In this document: piece after piece, positions 49,022-58,944 of the stretch | Position numbering within the stretch: position 1 is the stretch's first letter | Layout: every line of letters begins with the position of its first letter | Source of the DNA: Oenococcus kitaharae | Lineage (GTDB): Bacteria > Bacillota > Bacilli > Lactobacillales > Lactobacillaceae | Assembly: GCF_025758695.1 (NCBI RefSeq) | Contig: NZ_JANJQP010000002.1 | Span: 62,001 to 126,000, forward strand | DNA length: 64,000 nucleotides | Direction: 5' to 3' | Translations under genes and position numbers: made by a program | Notes under the pieces: model-generated | What the model was told of the DNA's origin: nothing | What the model saw: only the letters and a program-made list of their open reading frames with translations | The model's database searches: none

Positions 49022-49714
49022 CTAAAAATGATTTGATGCAAGAATCCGGCCTAAACCGCGAGGATCTTTGACGGATGAAGCTAGTAACTGTCGCAGATTG
49101 TCTAGACGGACGTCCCGTTCCGGAATACGAATCTCTTCTTGAGCAGATTCTTTCTTGTAGAAATCGATGTTTGCTCTGGAATAGGTCTGTTTCTCTTCAT
49201 CTTGTGCTAATGAATTGATGAACTCGCTGGCTTGCGCGACCTTTTGCCGACTATCTTCTTCTGATGCGGCCTGAGAAGTTTGATCCTCTGCTTGAATGCT
49301 GGCGGCCTCGGATGGGCGTGATGATGGCAAACTATTTGGACTGCTTGAGGAAACGTTAGGGATCGCGTCAGTGGTATGCTGCCGATTAATCAACTGTTGG
49401 GCGAAATTTTCTAACAAGATTTTTTGGCTAGGGTTTAATTGGTTGATCATCATGTCTAAATGAGACAGTGAGGCAGCTGTGCCATTGTCGGTTGGCGTTG
49501 ACTTGTATGGTACAGAATTGTCATTTTGCTCTATGGGTGTTTCAGCTTTTAAATTAGTGACAAGATCTGGCTTCGTAGCTGCAGCAGGAGTGGTCTTATT
49601 TTCCGGAAGAGAAATTTGCACACGTGAAGGTGAGACAGGCTTAGGCTGTAATTGTTGTTCGGCGCGGTCATTTTTCCCAATAATGACCCGATGGAGAAAG
49701 GATGTAAATTTCAT
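49022..49714 (-). CDS. Low-complexity, probably disordered protein
   Basis: 230 residues, hydrophilic and rich in Ser, Gln, Pro, Ala and Glu. Only two segments look ordered: LSHLDMMINQLNPSQKILLENFAQQLI near residue 85 and the C-terminal RDVRLDNLRQLLASSVKDPRGLGRIL. No signal peptide or membrane helix. No family recognised. It lies 15 bases after queT on the same strand; its ATG has no ribosome binding site and a -10-like GATACT 6 nt before it. Confidence 0.6.
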   Translation of the reverse strand: MKFTSFLHRVIIGKNDRAEQQLQPKPVSPSRVQISLPENKTTPAAATKPDLVTNLKAETPIEQNDNSVPYKSTPTDNGTAASLSHLDMMINQLNPSQKILLENFAQQLINRQHTTDAIPNVSSSSPNSLPSSRPSEAASIQAEDQTSQAASEEDSRQKVAQASEFINSLAQDEEKQTYSRANIDFYKKESAQEEIRIPERDVRLDNLRQLLASSVKDPRGLGRILASNHF

Positions 49715-49729
49715 GTCTCTAGTATCTCA

Positions 49730-50248
49730 TTATTTTTTTAAATTAATGCCCTTGGAAACAGCGTAAATGACAATCGATCCGACAATCATTGAAGCAAGTT
49801 CACTGATAAAGAGCATGCCGTATGTCAGCCAAAAGCCGCCGTCAGCAAATTTAGGATAAAAAATAATTAATTCAGCTGCGATCCAAAACATAAATATGCT
49901 GACAATCAATGTTGAAGCAACGAATTTGAGAATTGTGTTAGGAATGCGCCGCGTAACCTGATAAACTACCCAAGTCATGGTTAAAGTCTGCAAACCACCG
50001 ATAATTGCATCAACGATTCCCAAACCAAAAAATAGATTAAAGACGAAAACACCAATTGTTTGGGCGATGATATAACGTTTATTGAAAATGGCTAGGTTGT
50101 TGAAGCCTTCCCCAAGACGGATCTGAATGGCACCGCCACGCAGATTAAAAGGCGGGATCATACCGATTAGAATGTATAAAGCGGCAACAACGCCGATAAG
50201 TGTTATATTTCTAGCTTGACTCTTTTGTTTTTTTTCCATACTTTCCAT
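49730..50248 (-). CDS. queT: QueT family queuosine-precursor transporter
   Basis: 172 residues, about five membrane helices. ALYILIGMIPPFNLRGGAIQIRLGEGFNNLAIFNKRYIIA is the family core, with a conserved Arg/Glu pair in QIRLGE. QueT works as the substrate-binding component of an ECF transporter importing queuosine precursors. No preQ1 riboswitch is visible in the 100 bases upstream. Either ATG 50248 or the ATG four codons later may be used. Confidence 0.88.
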   Translation of the reverse strand: MESMEKKQKSQARNITLIGVVAALYILIGMIPPFNLRGGAIQIRLGEGFNNLAIFNKRYIIAQTIGVFVFNLFFGLGIVDAIIGGLQTLTMTWVVYQVTRRIPNTILKFVASTLIVSIFMFWIAAELIIFYPKFADGGFWLTYGMLFISELASMIVGSIVIYAVSKGINLKK

Positions 50249-50302
50249 GATATAAGAAAAGTGCTCGATCTTTCAGATTAAAAACAATTCCTTTGCTATT
50301 AG

Positions 50303-50331
50303 ACAAAAAAACACAGCGTCTGCTGTGTTTG
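50303..50331 (-). terminator. Terminator of zwf
   Basis: Minus-strand ACACAGC and GCTGTGT pair around AGAC, followed by seven T. Confidence 0.85.
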
Positions 50332-50349
50332 AAAACACGGATTAATTTT

Positions 50350-51822
50350 TTAACCGCGGTAAATCCACCGGTCACCAGTCTCAGCCAATAGACGGTCGGA
50401 AGCAACCGGCCCCATAGTAGCGGACTCGTAACTTTCAAGGGGCGCTTTATCTTCAGCCCAGACTTTAGCAATCTGATCAACGAATTTCCAAGAAATGGAA
50501 ACACCAGTCCAATCGGCAAAGTTCGAACCGTCTCCATTCATCGCGTCATGCAGCATTCTTTCGTAAGGATCCGGCGTCTGGGCTTTATCTTTATCAGAAA
50601 TGGACCAAGCCAGCAAGTCAGAACGGGTACTGAATTCGGTTGTGACATCTTTGCCGTTCAAAGAGAATTGAATGCCGCCGACTGGATCAATCAAAATACT
50701 TAGGACAGGCTCGGTCAGTTTGTCATCATTCGTAGTACCAAAATCGAAAGTGGATTTCTTATAGACCACATCGACACGCGTCTGCTTAGCAGCCAAACGC
50801 TTACCGGTTCTAATGTAGAAAGGAACACCTTGCCAGCGGTCTGTGTCGAATTGCAGACGGCCAGCTACGTAAGTATCATTTTTGGAATCGGCCGGCACAT
50901 CTGGTTCTTCAGTATAGGCCTTTTGCCAAACTTCACGGCCGCGGCCATATTGACCACGCACAAAGTTCGCGGCAACTTCCTCACCCTTGTACATCTTGAG
51001 TTTTGAAAAAGCAGCGTTCTTAGCGGCACGGATATCTTTGTCTGAAAATGAAGCTGGTTCTTCCATAGCGAGCCAACCGACAATTTGGAAGGTATGATTT
51101 TGAATCATATCAAGCAAAGCTCCGGCTGTATTATAGTAGCCGGCGCGCTCTTCAACACCCAACTCCTCAGCTAGTGTTACTTGAATATTTTTAATGTATT
51201 TATTATTCCAAGTTGCATCAATAAAGGCATTGCCAAAACGCAGCGCTGGGATATTTTGAACCATTTCCTTGCCAAGATAATGATCGATTCTGAATATTTG
51301 GTCATCAGAAAAACCTGATTCGAGCTGGTTTTGTAATTCTTGTGCTGTGTCAAAACTCGTACCGAAGGGTTTTTCAACCATTAAACGGTTATAGCCATTA
51401 TCTGACATTAAGCCCTCAGACTTGATTGCTTGTGCAATCTGTCCAAAGAAGCGTGGCGCAACTGACATATAGAAAATGCGGTTGCCATTGGCATTGTATT
51501 GTTGATCCAGTTGAGCCAGAAGATCTTTCAGCTTGCCATAATCCTTTAAGTCGGTCACATCATGACTGCGGTAACGGAAGTGAGCGGCAAAAGCCTTAAT
51601 CTGCCCCTCTGTACCGTTATTGGCGATAGATTGGCGAACTATTTCCTGGAATTTTTCATCATCTAAATCATGACGCGCAGTCCCGATCACGGCGAAACGA
51701 TCCTGCAGGTAGCCCTTTTTAAATAAATTGAACAATGAGGGGTATAACTTACGCTTGGCAAGATCCCCGGTGCCGCCAAACAGCAGCAGAACTAAAGGTA
51801 ATTCAGTAGGTTTATTATCCAT
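50350..51822 (-). CDS. zwf: Glucose-6-phosphate 1-dehydrogenase
   Basis: 490 residues. NADP-binding LFGGTGDLAKRKL near residue 14, substrate motif RIDHYLGKE with the catalytic His near 178, and EKPFGTSFDTA. It feeds glucose 6-phosphate into the phosphoketolase route used by heterofermentative lactic acid bacteria. The ATG at 51822 has GGAG five bases upstream; GTG 51828 in frame is less likely. Confidence 0.97.
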   Translation of the reverse strand: MDNKPTELPLVLLLFGGTGDLAKRKLYPSLFNLFKKGYLQDRFAVIGTARHDLDDEKFQEIVRQSIANNGTEGQIKAFAAHFRYRSHDVTDLKDYGKLKDLLAQLDQQYNANGNRIFYMSVAPRFFGQIAQAIKSEGLMSDNGYNRLMVEKPFGTSFDTAQELQNQLESGFSDDQIFRIDHYLGKEMVQNIPALRFGNAFIDATWNNKYIKNIQVTLAEELGVEERAGYYNTAGALLDMIQNHTFQIVGWLAMEEPASFSDKDIRAAKNAAFSKLKMYKGEEVAANFVRGQYGRGREVWQKAYTEEPDVPADSKNDTYVAGRLQFDTDRWQGVPFYIRTGKRLAAKQTRVDVVYKKSTFDFGTTNDDKLTEPVLSILIDPVGGIQFSLNGKDVTTEFSTRSDLLAWSISDKDKAQTPDPYERMLHDAMNGDGSNFADWTGVSISWKFVDQIAKVWAEDKAPLESYESATMGPVASDRLLAETGDRWIYRG

Positions 51823-51898
51823 ATTCACTCCAAACTTTTACATATAAAAGTATAACCTATCGGATTAGTTAAGTTTGTGAAGATGTTACTATTTTCAT

Positions 51899-53113
51899 AT
51901 GGATCAATATTCGGAAGACAAAAAACCGCGTCGCAGACCGCCTTTGCATGTTCAAACGAGCACGATCCGCCCAATTTACGTTTATGCAGAAAATTTAATC
52001 AGCAACGCGGCTGCTGCAATGACCTGGCCGGTGACCTCTTTGTATCTGCATAATTATCTGCATCAGTCTTTTTTAATTATTGGCGTGATTTTAATGCTGG
52101 GATCCCTCGTTTCAATGCTGGCCGCTTGGGGAGCGGGACTTTTATTTGATCGCTGGCGGCCTTACCACAGCTTTATTATTGCTTTATCCATTTGCTTGTT
52201 TGGATCATTGATGATGCTCTGTTTTCATGACTGGCCAATATATGTTCCATGGCTCATGATTCTGAATATTGGTATTGGCATGCTTCAAACGCTGATAAAC
52301 TCATATGGTGCCTACCTCTCAACAGATAATCCAAAGCACTTTTTCTCGAACATGGCCATTACTTTGAATATCGGCACAGTCATTGGCACTTTTTTCGGTA
52401 CCTGGATCTTTGACAAAATGAAAATCCAGGGCATGATGCTCCTTGCTATCGTTTTTTATCTGGAAATGCTTGGGCTGGCTATTTTATTTTTTCGCGTCCA
52501 AATCCGGCCTGCGTCTATGGTGCTTGCCGCAAAACAACCGAGCCGTTTGGCTTTTTCACGCTTATTAATTGCGATTGGCGCCTTGACGATGATGACCTAC
52601 TTAACTTATCAGTTTTGGGAAACAGTTATGAGCCCGCACATGGTCAGCTTGGGCATATCAATCGAACAATATGGTTATTTGTGGACAATTAACGGCTTGG
52701 TCATTATCTTTTTCCAAAATTTGGTCACGAAAGCAACAAAAAATTGGTCCTTTATGAAAACGGTAGTCATTGGTACTTTTATTTTTGCTCTGAGTTTTCC
52801 GCCTTTGATCTGGGCCAATCGTTTTTGGCAAATGATCTTGATTACAATCGTGCTGGTCGTTGGCGAAATGTTATTTTCGCCCGGAACAACAGCTTGGATT
52901 GCTCATTTGGTGCCTGCACAGTTTCAAGGGCAAGGCATGGCTTTTATTAGCGCTATGATCAGCTTGGGACGTGCGATCGGGCCAGTTTACGCGGGCATTT
53001 TTATGGATCGGGGGTGGATTTTTGCTCTTTTTATGAGCAGCTTTTTCTTGTTGCTGATTCTTGATGGCGTTGTTTATATCTTTGGCAGATCAAAAAATAA
53101 AAGCCTGATATAA
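51899..53113 (+). CDS. Major facilitator superfamily transporter
   Basis: 404 residues, 12 predicted helices. The loop between helices 2 and 3 has GAGLLFDRWRP, the MFS A-motif position, and the second half has a related arrangement. Probably a drug or metabolite exporter; no substrate can be assigned. There is no ribosome binding site; a -10-like TACTAT (51887-51892) ends 6 nt before the ATG, again suggesting a leaderless message. Confidence 0.85.
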   Translation: MDQYSEDKKPRRRPPLHVQTSTIRPIYVYAENLISNAAAAMTWPVTSLYLHNYLHQSFLIIGVILMLGSLVSMLAAWGAGLLFDRWRPYHSFIIALSICLFGSLMMLCFHDWPIYVPWLMILNIGIGMLQTLINSYGAYLSTDNPKHFFSNMAITLNIGTVIGTFFGTWIFDKMKIQGMMLLAIVFYLEMLGLAILFFRVQIRPASMVLAAKQPSRLAFSRLLIAIGALTMMTYLTYQFWETVMSPHMVSLGISIEQYGYLWTINGLVIIFFQNLVTKATKNWSFMKTVVIGTFIFALSFPPLIWANRFWQMILITIVLVVGEMLFSPGTTAWIAHLVPAQFQGQGMAFISAMISLGRAIGPVYAGIFMDRGWIFALFMSSFFLLLILDGVVYIFGRSKNKSLI

Positions 53114-53130
53114 ATCAGACTTTTATTTTT
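53092..53130. terminator. Bidirectional terminator between MFS and CNNM genes
   Basis: A-rich stem AAAATAAAAG-CTGAT pairs with ATCAG-CTTTTATTTT across ATAA between two converging genes. Confidence 0.85.
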
Positions 53131-54508
53131 CGCTTGTTTTCTCTTCAAAATCACCGTTTGGCTGGTACTCTTTTTCTATCTTTTTAACTGTGAAAAAATT
53201 GATGTAGGCATCTTCATAATCATTGGCAGTGATATCGAAACGAAAATCATCATTTTCAACGGTTACGGTATCGCCTTTTCTGGTATCGGGGTAATTATTT
53301 TGGATGTATCCGGTTAAAGTGACAGCCTCGTCTTCATCAAAATCAGGAATTTTAGTTTTGAAAAAATCTTCCAAGTCATACAATGAAATCTTGCCAACCA
53401 CTTGATAACGGTTATTACCAAGTTTTTTAATCATCTCATCATCTTCATCATCTTGTTCATCTTTTAAGTTACCGAACAATTCTTCATAGATGTCTTTATC
53501 AGTAATGATACCTGAAGTTCCGCCGTATTCATCAATGACAATTGCCATCGGCACACGGTGGGCGCTCATTTCGTCCATGACATCAGGAACCTTCATATTC
53601 TCTGGAATAGAAACGATATCACGCATGATCGTGGAAACTTTAGCTTGGTCGTCAATTCTCGCCTGACGAACAATATCGTAATTATAGGCATAACCAATGA
53701 TTTTATCTTTGTCATTATCAGCCGTTACGGGAAAACGTGAATATTGTTCTTCCAGATAGAGCTTTAAAGCATCGGCAATCTTGTCTTCAACGTCGATCAC
53801 GCTCATGGAAGTTCGATCTACCATCACATCGCTAGCAACTTTATCATTCATCTCAAAAGCACGCTGCATAAAGTTGGCATCTTCTTCGTCAACCTCAGAG
53901 TCGCTGGCCAAGGCTGAATTTTTCGTTAAACTAATGATCTCGGTCGGTGAATAAATATCCTCATCAGTTGCAGTCTTAAAACCTAGTAGATTAGATACCG
54001 CTGCGGCCGTACGGTCGAATAACCAAATCAAAGGGAAAAGAACAACATGAAAAAAACGCACTGGACGCGCGATGCTCAATAATACCTTGATTGGTTCATC
54101 AATCGCAATGTTCTTTGGTACCAAATCGGTAAATACGGCATGCACAAAGGTAAAGATAAGGATACCAACGATAGATGAAACGACTAATTCACTTTCCCTG
54201 CCCAGAAATGCAAAAACGCCGGAATTCTGTAAAAATTGGGAAGCCGCGCCTTCACCCAACCACCCGATAATTAATGAAGTGAGTGTAACGCCAGTCTGTG
54301 CCGTCGACAGATATTCATTAAGATGATCTGTCATATGAATTGCTAAGGCAACCCGCTTATTTGGCTTTTTCTGATCTTTTTGAATCGCTTTTAGAGCGGA
54401 TGGACGCGAACGGATAAGGGAGTATTCTGTGAGTGTGAACATCACAGCTAAGATAAGGGAAATGAGTAAGGCAATCACTGAAACTAATATTGAGGGGTCG
54501 GAGTCCAT
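53123..54508 (-). CDS. CNNM/CBS-domain membrane protein (HlyC/CorC type)
   Basis: 461 residues. N-terminal CNNM transmembrane domain with four helices (about 8-195, including AMFTLTEYSLIRSRPSAL), two CBS domains (about 215-340, MVDRTSMSVID and DEYGGTSGIITDKDIYEELFG), then a CorC/HlyC C-terminal domain (about 360-450). Relatives influence Mg2+ efflux. No ribosome binding site is evident at the ATG; a TATAAT about 45 bases upstream on the minus strand is a possible promoter. Confidence 0.9.
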   Translation of the reverse strand: MDSDPSILVSVIALLISLILAVMFTLTEYSLIRSRPSALKAIQKDQKKPNKRVALAIHMTDHLNEYLSTAQTGVTLTSLIIGWLGEGAASQFLQNSGVFAFLGRESELVVSSIVGILIFTFVHAVFTDLVPKNIAIDEPIKVLLSIARPVRFFHVVLFPLIWLFDRTAAAVSNLLGFKTATDEDIYSPTEIISLTKNSALASDSEVDEEDANFMQRAFEMNDKVASDVMVDRTSMSVIDVEDKIADALKLYLEEQYSRFPVTADNDKDKIIGYAYNYDIVRQARIDDQAKVSTIMRDIVSIPENMKVPDVMDEMSAHRVPMAIVIDEYGGTSGIITDKDIYEELFGNLKDEQDDEDDEMIKKLGNNRYQVVGKISLYDLEDFFKTKIPDFDEDEAVTLTGYIQNNYPDTRKGDTVTVENDDFRFDITANDYEDAYINFFTVKKIEKEYQPNGDFEEKTSEK

Positions 54509-54579
54509 TAATGTTTGATATCTACTTTCTTAAATAGTCTAATTGCTATTATATCAAGCTTTGAGTACAGAAAACACAC

Positions 54580-55047
54580 TTATTGGCCAGCTTTAGACAG
54601 ATTAGCAATTATTCTTGTGTATAATTTTTGTAAATCCGATTGAATGCCGGATAATTCGTAACTATAGAGTAATGGCTTATTGTACTTGGCTGCATAACGC
54701 TTGGCAGTCAGCACGTATTGAACGTTAAAGTTACGATTGCCGGACCCGAAAACGCCAAGCAGTTTTTTGTAATTTTCATGGTAGTCAAGGTAGTCGCCTA
54801 AAGCGTTAGTAAAAATTTCGTGAATTTCTGGTCCGATACCAGTGCCTCCTTCTAGGTAAGTCGGGACGTTTATAAAAAATGGTGCCTTTTCTTCAGCGAA
54901 ATCAGTAGAATCGCTAATTTCGACGGCCTCAATTTCGACATTGTTCGGATTTTCCTGTATTTGCGTTTTTGCATAGGCTGCTAAACGCTGCATAAAATTT
55001 CGTGAATTTCCCTCAATAGATACATATAAAACACGAACTTTTTTCAT
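54580..55047 (-). CDS. nrdI: Flavodoxin-like ribonucleotide reductase maturation protein NrdI
   Basis: 155 residues. FMN-binding start LYVSIEGNSRNFMQRL, then PTYLEGGTGIGPE and GVFGSGNRNFNVQYV, all typical of NrdI. It supplies oxidant for assembling the dimanganese cofactor of NrdF. Unusually, it is on the opposite strand from nrdHEF, divergent across a 353-base region. The ATG at 55047 has GAGGT upstream; the open frame before it lacks homology. Confidence 0.92.
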   Translation of the reverse strand: MKKVRVLYVSIEGNSRNFMQRLAAYAKTQIQENPNNVEIEAVEISDSTDFAEEKAPFFINVPTYLEGGTGIGPEIHEIFTNALGDYLDYHENYKKLLGVFGSGNRNFNVQYVLTAKRYAAKYNKPLLYSYELSGIQSDLQKLYTRIIANLSKAGQ

Positions 55048-55400
55048 GGAAAATACCTCTTTATCAGGAAATAACGTTCCGTGGTTTTTTCTTCTCAGAT
55101 ATTTGAACGAAAATCCTAACATTACCTTTTCTTAATATTCTTAATCTTTCAAAAATGCCCTTAAATAGGCATTTAGACGCTATTAAGCTTGCAACAATTT
55201 TTAAATTATTGCAAGTTGTTTAAGACAACGATCTGATAATAAATTGTAATATTTCGGCTCGATCCGCACCAGTTCTAGCTTTTGGGACAGCGACCGCTTG
55301 TTCGCATGTGAAATTGCCCTTGTATCTTGTTTTCAAGGCGTTTATATTAATAAACATCCAATAAATAAAGGCGCTAAAAACAAACATTAGGAGGTAAAAG
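55048..55400. other. Divergent intergenic region nrdI/nrdH
   Basis: It contains a hairpin AAATGCC/GGCATTT (55153-55174) and a longer imperfect inverted repeat CTTGCAACAAT/ATTATTGCAAG (55188-55215). The latter may be a regulatory site for the divergent nrd genes. A canonical NrdR box pair was not recognised. Confidence 0.5.
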
Positions 55401-55646
55401 ATGACAGATATTACGGTTTATACAAAAAATGATTGCGTCCAGTGCAAAATGACTAAAAAGTTTTTGACTTCAATGGGAGCCGATTTCCGAGAAATCAACA
55501 TCGATCAGCATCCAGAATTTGTTGCTCAGTTGAAAGAAGCCGGTTATCGTCAAACACCGGTTGTCAAAATCGATGGTCTTGATGCTTTCTCCGGTTTTCG
55601 TCCGGATGTTTTGAAAAAAGCACTCGCCTCTTCAGCCGCTGCTTAA
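55401..55646 (+). CDS. nrdH: Glutaredoxin-like NrdH redoxin
   Basis: 81 residues with active-site CVQC at about 12-15, YRQTPVVKIDG with the cis-Pro loop and WSGFRPD-like FSGFRPD. It reduces class Ib ribonucleotide reductase. AGGAGG precedes the ATG. First gene of the nrdHEF operon. Confidence 0.95.
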   Translation: MTDITVYTKNDCVQCKMTKKFLTSMGADFREINIDQHPEFVAQLKEAGYRQTPVVKIDGLDAFSGFRPDVLKKALASSAAA

Positions 55647-55723
55647 CTGTCTTTTACAAAATAATCTAGGCAAGCATCGGGTTTTTCTCGGTGTTTTTTA
55701 ATCAAAATAACTAGGAGGATTCT

Positions 55724-57895
55724 ATGCCGTTAAAAGAAATCGATCTTGAAAAAGTGCATTATTATGACTTGAATAATGAGGTCAATATCCCGAAGAATAA
55801 TACAATTCAAGTTGGAAAAGACCAAGAAGCACTCAAAGCATTTTTAACAGAAAACGTTGAACCGAACCGCCTGAAATTTGCTTCGCTTAAAGAGCGTTTT
55901 GATTGGCTGATTGAAAATGATTTTATTGATCCAACGTTCATCAATAAGTATCAGTTTTCATTTATTGAGAAACTGTATGACTTTTTGGATGCGGTTCATT
56001 TCCAGTTTCACAGTTTTATGGCCGCTTACAAGTTTTACACGCAATATGCACTGAAAACAAATGACGGCAACTATTACGTCGAGTCTTATGAGGATCGGAT
56101 TGCGATCAATGCACTTTATTACGCCGATGGCAATGAAACCTTGGCTATGCGCATTGCTGATGAAATGATTCATCAGCGTTTCCAACCGGCGACACCTAGT
56201 TTTTTGAATGCTGGTCGTGCGCGCCGTGGCGAGCTGGTAAGTTGTTTTGTTGTGCAAACAACCGACGACATGAATTCGATCGGCCGCGTTATTAATTCTG
56301 CCATGCAGTTATCTAAGATCGGCGGCGGTGTCGGCATTAACTTGTCGAATGTTCGTGAGGCAGGTGCCGCTTTTATGGGCATTGCCAACATGGCGGCCGG
56401 CGTGATTCCGATTATGAAATTGATGGAGGATGTCTTTACATATAGTAATCAAGCCGGCGCACGACAAGGCGCTGGTGTTGCCTATTTATCCATCTTTCAT
56501 CCGGATATTGTTCGTTTCTTATCGACAAAAAAAGAGAATGCGGATGAAAAAATTCGTGTTAAGACTTTATCACTTGGCCTAACTGTACCGGATAAATTCT
56601 ATGAATTGACAGAAAAGGGCGAGCAGATGGCGCTCTTTTCACCGGCAGATGTTGAAAAAGTCTACGGTGTGCCTTTTAATTATGTCGATTTAACCAAAGA
56701 ATATGACAACATGGTGGCTGACGATCGAATTACCAAACACTGGATCGATGCCCGTACTTTAGAGACGGAGATTTCAAAACTTCAACAAGAGTCAGGTTAT
56801 CCCTACATCATTAATTTGGATACCGTTAACAAGGCCAATCCTATTTTTGGTAAAGTTGTTTCTTCGAATTTATGCTCGGAGATCTTACAGACTCAGACTA
56901 TTTCGCACATTAATAACGAACAGAAATATACGCTTTTGGGAGCCGACATTTCTTGTAATTTAGGTTCTATCAACATTGATAATATGATGCATACGCCTGA
57001 TTTTGCTCAGTCAATCGAAGCGATGACGCGTGCCTTGACTTTTGTGTCCGAAAGTTCTGATATTTCGGTCGTTCCTTCGGTTCAAAACGGTAATCAGCAG
57101 AAACACGCGATCGGTTTAGGAGCTATGGGGCTAGCAGCCTTTCTGGCTAAGAATAAGATCTACTACGGTGATGATATTGCTTTGGACTTCGTCAACACTT
57201 TCTTTTTGATGACGAACTATTACACATTGCTGGCATCTAATAAAATTGCCAAAGAGAGAAAACAGACCTTCTTTGAGTTTGAGAAATCAGATTACGCTAA
57301 TGGCAGTTATTTTGACAAGTATTTAGCCAAAGATTGGGGTCCAAAAACTGAAAAAGTTAAGAACCTCTTTACTAATTATCACATCCCCACGATTGCTGAT
57401 TGGCAGCAATTAAAGGAATCAGTCATGACCGATGGTCTGTATAATGCTTACCGTCAAGCAGTCGCGCCAACAGGTTCCATCTCTTACGTTAATGACACAA
57501 CTGCTAGTCTGCAGCCAATCGTATCCCGCGTTGAGGCCCGTGCTGAAGGTATGACGGGGCGTGTTTTCTATCCAGCCAGTGGTCTGAATAACGAAACGAT
57601 GCCTTATTATGTTTCTGCTTACGATCTGGACCAGAGAAAGGTCATTGACACCTATGCAGCAGCTCAGGAACACATTGACCAGGGGATGGCAATGACTTTG
57701 TTTATGCGTTCCACGATTCCTGATGGCATCTATGATTGGAAAAAAGGTCACACAGAAAAGATGACCACGCGCGATCTGACGATTCTTCGGCATTACGCTT
57801 TTCGCAAGGGGATCAAATCAATTTACTACATCCGGACTTTTACGGATGACAATACCGAACAGGGCGTTAACGAATGCGAATCATGTTCCATTTGA
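55724..57895 (+). CDS. nrdE: Class Ib ribonucleotide reductase alpha subunit
   Basis: 723 residues. Landmarks are RFQPATPSFLNAGRARRGELVSC-type substrate region with the first active Cys, KIGGGVGINLSNVR, SNLCSEI with the radical-site Cys, and the C-terminal ECESCSI where NrdH delivers electrons. It lacks the long N-terminal ATP cone, as expected for class Ib. AGGAGG precedes the ATG. Confidence 0.97.
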   Translation: MPLKEIDLEKVHYYDLNNEVNIPKNNTIQVGKDQEALKAFLTENVEPNRLKFASLKERFDWLIENDFIDPTFINKYQFSFIEKLYDFLDAVHFQFHSFMAAYKFYTQYALKTNDGNYYVESYEDRIAINALYYADGNETLAMRIADEMIHQRFQPATPSFLNAGRARRGELVSCFVVQTTDDMNSIGRVINSAMQLSKIGGGVGINLSNVREAGAAFMGIANMAAGVIPIMKLMEDVFTYSNQAGARQGAGVAYLSIFHPDIVRFLSTKKENADEKIRVKTLSLGLTVPDKFYELTEKGEQMALFSPADVEKVYGVPFNYVDLTKEYDNMVADDRITKHWIDARTLETEISKLQQESGYPYIINLDTVNKANPIFGKVVSSNLCSEILQTQTISHINNEQKYTLLGADISCNLGSINIDNMMHTPDFAQSIEAMTRALTFVSESSDISVVPSVQNGNQQKHAIGLGAMGLAAFLAKNKIYYGDDIALDFVNTFFLMTNYYTLLASNKIAKERKQTFFEFEKSDYANGSYFDKYLAKDWGPKTEKVKNLFTNYHIPTIADWQQLKESVMTDGLYNAYRQAVAPTGSISYVNDTTASLQPIVSRVEARAEGMTGRVFYPASGLNNETMPYYVSAYDLDQRKVIDTYAAAQEHIDQGMAMTLFMRSTIPDGIYDWKKGHTEKMTTRDLTILRHYAFRKGIKSIYYIRTFTDDNTEQGVNECESCSI

Positions 57896-57928
57896 CTTGC
57901 TAGCATAAAATAGACTTAGAGGTAAGAG

Positions 57929-58942
57929 ATGTCGGAAGAGAAAAATCAATTTACACACTATGATGCGATCAATTGGAACAAGGTAATCGACCCAATTGAT
58001 AAAGCCACTTGGGAAAAGCTGACTGAACAGTTTTGGTTGGATACACGAATTCCTATTTCTAACGATTTGAAGGATTGGCGTTCGCTTGGTAAGAAAGAAC
58101 ATAGGCTTTACGATCATGTTTTTGGTGGTTTGACGATGCTGGATACCTTGCAAAGTCAAGATGGTATGGCCAGTTTGCTAGAAGCTGCTGTTACGCCGCA
58201 TGAAAGAGCTGTTCTGAATAATATTAAATTTATGGAATCAGTCCATGCTAAGAGTTATTCTAGTATCTTTGAAACATTAGACACACCAGTTGAGATTGAT
58301 GAAATTTTTGACTGGGCATCACAAAATAAACGTTTGCAATATAAAGCGAACAAAATCAACTCAATTTATCATGATCCAAATCCATTAAAACGTAAAATCG
58401 CTTCTGTCTTTTTGGAAACATTTTTGTTTTATTCGGGCTTCTATACGCCACTCTATTTTGCCGGGCATAACAAGATGGTTAACGTCGCTGAAATCATTAA
58501 ATTGATTATTCGTGACGAATCGGTCCACGGTACTTATATTGGTTATAAATTTCAAGTTGCCTATAAAAAATTGACAGAAAAAGAACAGCAGGATTTAACT
58601 GCGTGGGCCTATGATCTGCTTTATGATTTGTATGCCAACGAAGAGGCCTATACACACGAACTGTATGACGATATTGATTGGTTTGACGATGTAATGGTAT
58701 TTCTACGTTATAACGGCAATAAAGCTTTAATGAACCTTGGCTTGGAGCCTATGTTTGCTGATGGTGCTGAAGATGTAAACCCAGTTGTTATGAATGGTAT
58801 TTCTACATCAACTGCCAATCATGATTTCTTCAGTCAGGTGGGTAATGGTTATCGCTTGGGTGAAGTTGAAAATTTGACTGATAGCGATTATGAAGTTGGT
58901 AAGTCGACGCAAAGCGGTTTTGATTCTGAGGACCAGGATTAA
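57929..58942 (+). CDS. nrdF: Class Ib ribonucleotide reductase beta subunit
   Basis: 337 residues. Metal ligands are visible in FWLDTRIPISNDLKDW (early Asp region), NIKFMESVHAKSYSSIF (Glu/His) and IIRDESVHGTYIG (Glu/His). It carries the tyrosyl radical and relies on NrdI for Mn cofactor assembly. AGAGGT precedes the ATG and a strong terminator follows, ending the nrdHEF operon. Confidence 0.97.
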   Translation: MSEEKNQFTHYDAINWNKVIDPIDKATWEKLTEQFWLDTRIPISNDLKDWRSLGKKEHRLYDHVFGGLTMLDTLQSQDGMASLLEAAVTPHERAVLNNIKFMESVHAKSYSSIFETLDTPVEIDEIFDWASQNKRLQYKANKINSIYHDPNPLKRKIASVFLETFLFYSGFYTPLYFAGHNKMVNVAEIIKLIIRDESVHGTYIGYKFQVAYKKLTEKEQQDLTAWAYDLLYDLYANEEAYTHELYDDIDWFDDVMVFLRYNGNKALMNLGLEPMFADGAEDVNPVVMNGISTSTANHDFFSQVGNGYRLGEVENLTDSDYEVGKSTQSGFDSEDQD

Positions 58943-58944
58943 GT

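Noticed and set aside
50249-50349. preQ1 riboswitch upstream of queT
   Set aside because: The leader is occupied by the zwf terminator and lacks the C-rich loop and A-rich tail of a preQ1-I aptamer.
55188-55215. Inverted repeat considered as NrdR boxes
   Set aside because: NrdR sites come as a pair of about 16-bp palindromes with a CTATATAG-like core; this single repeat does not fit.
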